Positions 62,974-64,000 of a DNA stretch of 64,000 bases are shown in pieces; position 1 is the first letter of the stretch; each line of letters starts with the position of its first letter. The DNA is from Chryseobacterium sp. FH1. GTDB lineage: Bacteria; Bacteroidota; Bacteroidia; Flavobacteriales; Weeksellaceae. The stretch is taken from contig NZ_JPLZ01000002.1 in the NCBI RefSeq assembly GCF_000735135.1, positions 62,001 to 126,000 on the forward strand, written 5' to 3'. The notes beneath the pieces were generated by a model, which searched no databases, was not told the origin of the DNA, and was given only the letters and a program-made list of their open reading frames with translations. The position numbers and the translations under genes were made by a program.

Positions 62974-63900
62974 ATGAAAAAACTATTCTTCCTTCTGGGC
63001 GCATCTTCCCTGGCGTTCGGTCAAAATTTGCTTTTCGAGCAAAAACCTTTAGCTTCAGATTTCTTCGCTTCAATTGATGTCATTTCCTCAGCTAATTATA
63101 ATGAGAAAATGGGAATCTACGTTGCTGATGATTTCGAATTACCAACAAACAGTACGATCAACAAAATTAAATTTACCGGACATATAGAAGACGGTTTTCT
63201 AGATTTACAGAACCTTCTGTCTTGGAGAGTTTCATTTTATAATGACAACGGAGGTAAACCATCCGGCATTCCTGTATGGGTAAATTCTGGAATGAAAATG
63301 AGTTTCACCAATTTTGCCACCAATGCCAATGTTGTCATGACAACAGACCCTGCTGATGCAAAAATATTGAACGTTGAGTGGAATATCCCAAGTTCTGTGG
63401 TTTACAATGCCAACACCAAATATTGGGTGGTCCTGTACTCTGTTTTAAACAATATGAATGATACAAGCTTCATGACTGCCAAAAAACATTTCTATTGGGC
63501 AGCATCTACTATGAATCTTCCAAAACTTGAAACAGCGAAAATCGTAGATCCTAACAATCTTTTGGGTTCAGGATATACAGATTGGACAAATGTGAATCAA
63601 GTTTCAAATATGGTTAGCGGAATGGCTTTTTCATTGTACGGCGCCAATGCTTTGTCAACATCCGAAACAGATGCTAAATCGAAAGTTGCTGTCTATCCAA
63701 ATCCAACATCAGATGAATTAACAGTAACTTATGAAGACAAAAAACTAAAACAGGCTTCCGTGTTTTCCGCAGATGGAAAACTATTGCAAACCTCTTCCAA
63801 GACTTTGATCGATGTAAGAAAACTAAAAGTTGGACAATACTTGATCAAAGTTGATTTCCAAGACGGCACATCAACTTCTGCAAAATTTATTAAGAAATAA
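62974..63900 (+). CDS. Secreted protein with a type IX secretion (type A) sorting domain
   Basis: Protein of 308 residues. The start at 62974 gives a signal peptide (MKKLFFLLGASSLAFGQ); a TTG 18 bases upstream is rejected. The mature region contains beta-sandwich-like sequence (VADDFELPTNSTINKIKF, MSFTNFATNANVVM). The last 70 residues form a T9SS type A sorting domain: VYPNPTSDELTVTYEDKKLKQ, GKLLQTSS, LKVGQYLIKVDF and the final KFIKK. Destined for the surface or exterior. The function of the mature region is unknown. Confidence 0.85.
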   Translation: MKKLFFLLGASSLAFGQNLLFEQKPLASDFFASIDVISSANYNEKMGIYVADDFELPTNSTINKIKFTGHIEDGFLDLQNLLSWRVSFYNDNGGKPSGIPVWVNSGMKMSFTNFATNANVVMTTDPADAKILNVEWNIPSSVVYNANTKYWVVLYSVLNNMNDTSFMTAKKHFYWAASTMNLPKLETAKIVDPNNLLGSGYTDWTNVNQVSNMVSGMAFSLYGANALSTSETDAKSKVAVYPNPTSDELTVTYEDKKLKQASVFSADGKLLQTSSKTLIDVRKLKVGQYLIKVDFQDGTSTSAKFIKK

Positions 63901-63902
63901 TT

Positions 63903-64000
63903 TTATTTACCGTTGAAAGCGGTCATTGTGTTCTGAATGCCTGCAAAGACAAAAGATAAACTAGCTTGGGAAAACTTTTCGATTCTTTCGGAGAGTTTTT
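63903..64000 (-). CDS. Partial CDS, C-terminus of an unidentified protein
   Basis: The minus strand, read from the window edge, stays open for about 31 codons and ends in TAA at 63903-63905. It includes LSERIEKFSQASLSF, then a short hydrophobic patch and TMTAFNGK. The open frame, its end two bases from the T9SS gene stop, and amino-acid composition suggest the last part of a real gene. I do not recognise it. Confidence 0.5.
   Translation of the reverse strand, partial: KLSERIEKFSQASLSFVFAGIQNTMTAFNGK

Noticed and set aside
1-64000. CRISPR array, tRNA, rRNA, phage or transposase genes
   Set aside because: No regularly spaced repeats, tRNA-like or rRNA sequence, or integrase or transposase frame was found; sensitivity by eye is limited for tRNAs.

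Overview
The window looks like chromosomal DNA of a flavobacterium of the Chryseobacterium/Epilithonimonas type (Bacteroidota, Weeksellaceae). The signs are AT-rich DNA, genes mostly without Shine-Dalgarno sites, many TAnnTTTG promoter elements with upstream TTTG, a SusC/SusD pair, a type IX secretion sorting domain, DUF4293 and DUF5103 proteins, a Gln/Asn-rich insert in Rho, BshC and a GYDIA-type GHMP kinase. No rRNA, tRNA, CRISPR array, phage or transposase gene was found.

Layout. (1) 1-28.9 kb is mostly core housekeeping: a lipid-exporter-type ABC protein, an M28 peptidase, divergent DUF4293/rho, a small acetyltransferase, DUF5103, an MBL hydrolase, pckA, a GHMP kinase, fabD, a four-LysM receptor-like protein, a toxin-antitoxin pair, bshC, a putative porin, susD/susC, and the rimP-nusA-infB operon. 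(2) 29.0-59.1 kb is one very large surface-polysaccharide locus. It opens with ugd, rfbB and rfbA, then a Wzm/Wzt-type ABC exporter. About 18 glycosyltransferases of several families follow (GT2, StrF-like, GT4, and GT11-, GT32- and GT61-like), with a pyruvyltransferase-like protein, a UDP-GlcNAc 2-epimerase, a small epimerase, a second nucleotide-sugar dehydrogenase, two hexapeptide acyltransferases, a methyltransferase and a KAS III-like enzyme. (3) 59.3-62.8 kb is a bicarbonate module: beta-carbonic anhydrase, small secreted protein, SulP transporter, second beta-carbonic anhydrase. (4) The right end has a T9SS-sorted secreted protein and the C-terminus of an unidentified minus-strand gene.

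How the genes fit together. The polysaccharide locus makes activated sugars (UDP-glucuronate, dTDP-4-keto-6-deoxyglucose, UDP-ManNAc, and a UDP-HexNAc uronate), assembles a long glycan in the cytoplasm and exports it through the ABC transporter. I see no priming phosphoglycosyltransferase, Wzx, Wzy or ligase here, so these must lie elsewhere or be replaced. Three single minus-strand genes interrupt the locus at about 4-kb intervals, and each is followed by a new plus-strand promoter-like motif.

The most unusual observations are a toxin-antitoxin module bracketed by an exact 21-bp duplication of the bshC 3' end, a terminator-like GNRA hairpin plus a near-perfect Shine-Dalgarno in the rimP leader, interleaved divergent promoters at rho, and several structured intergenic elements that look like dispersed repeats.
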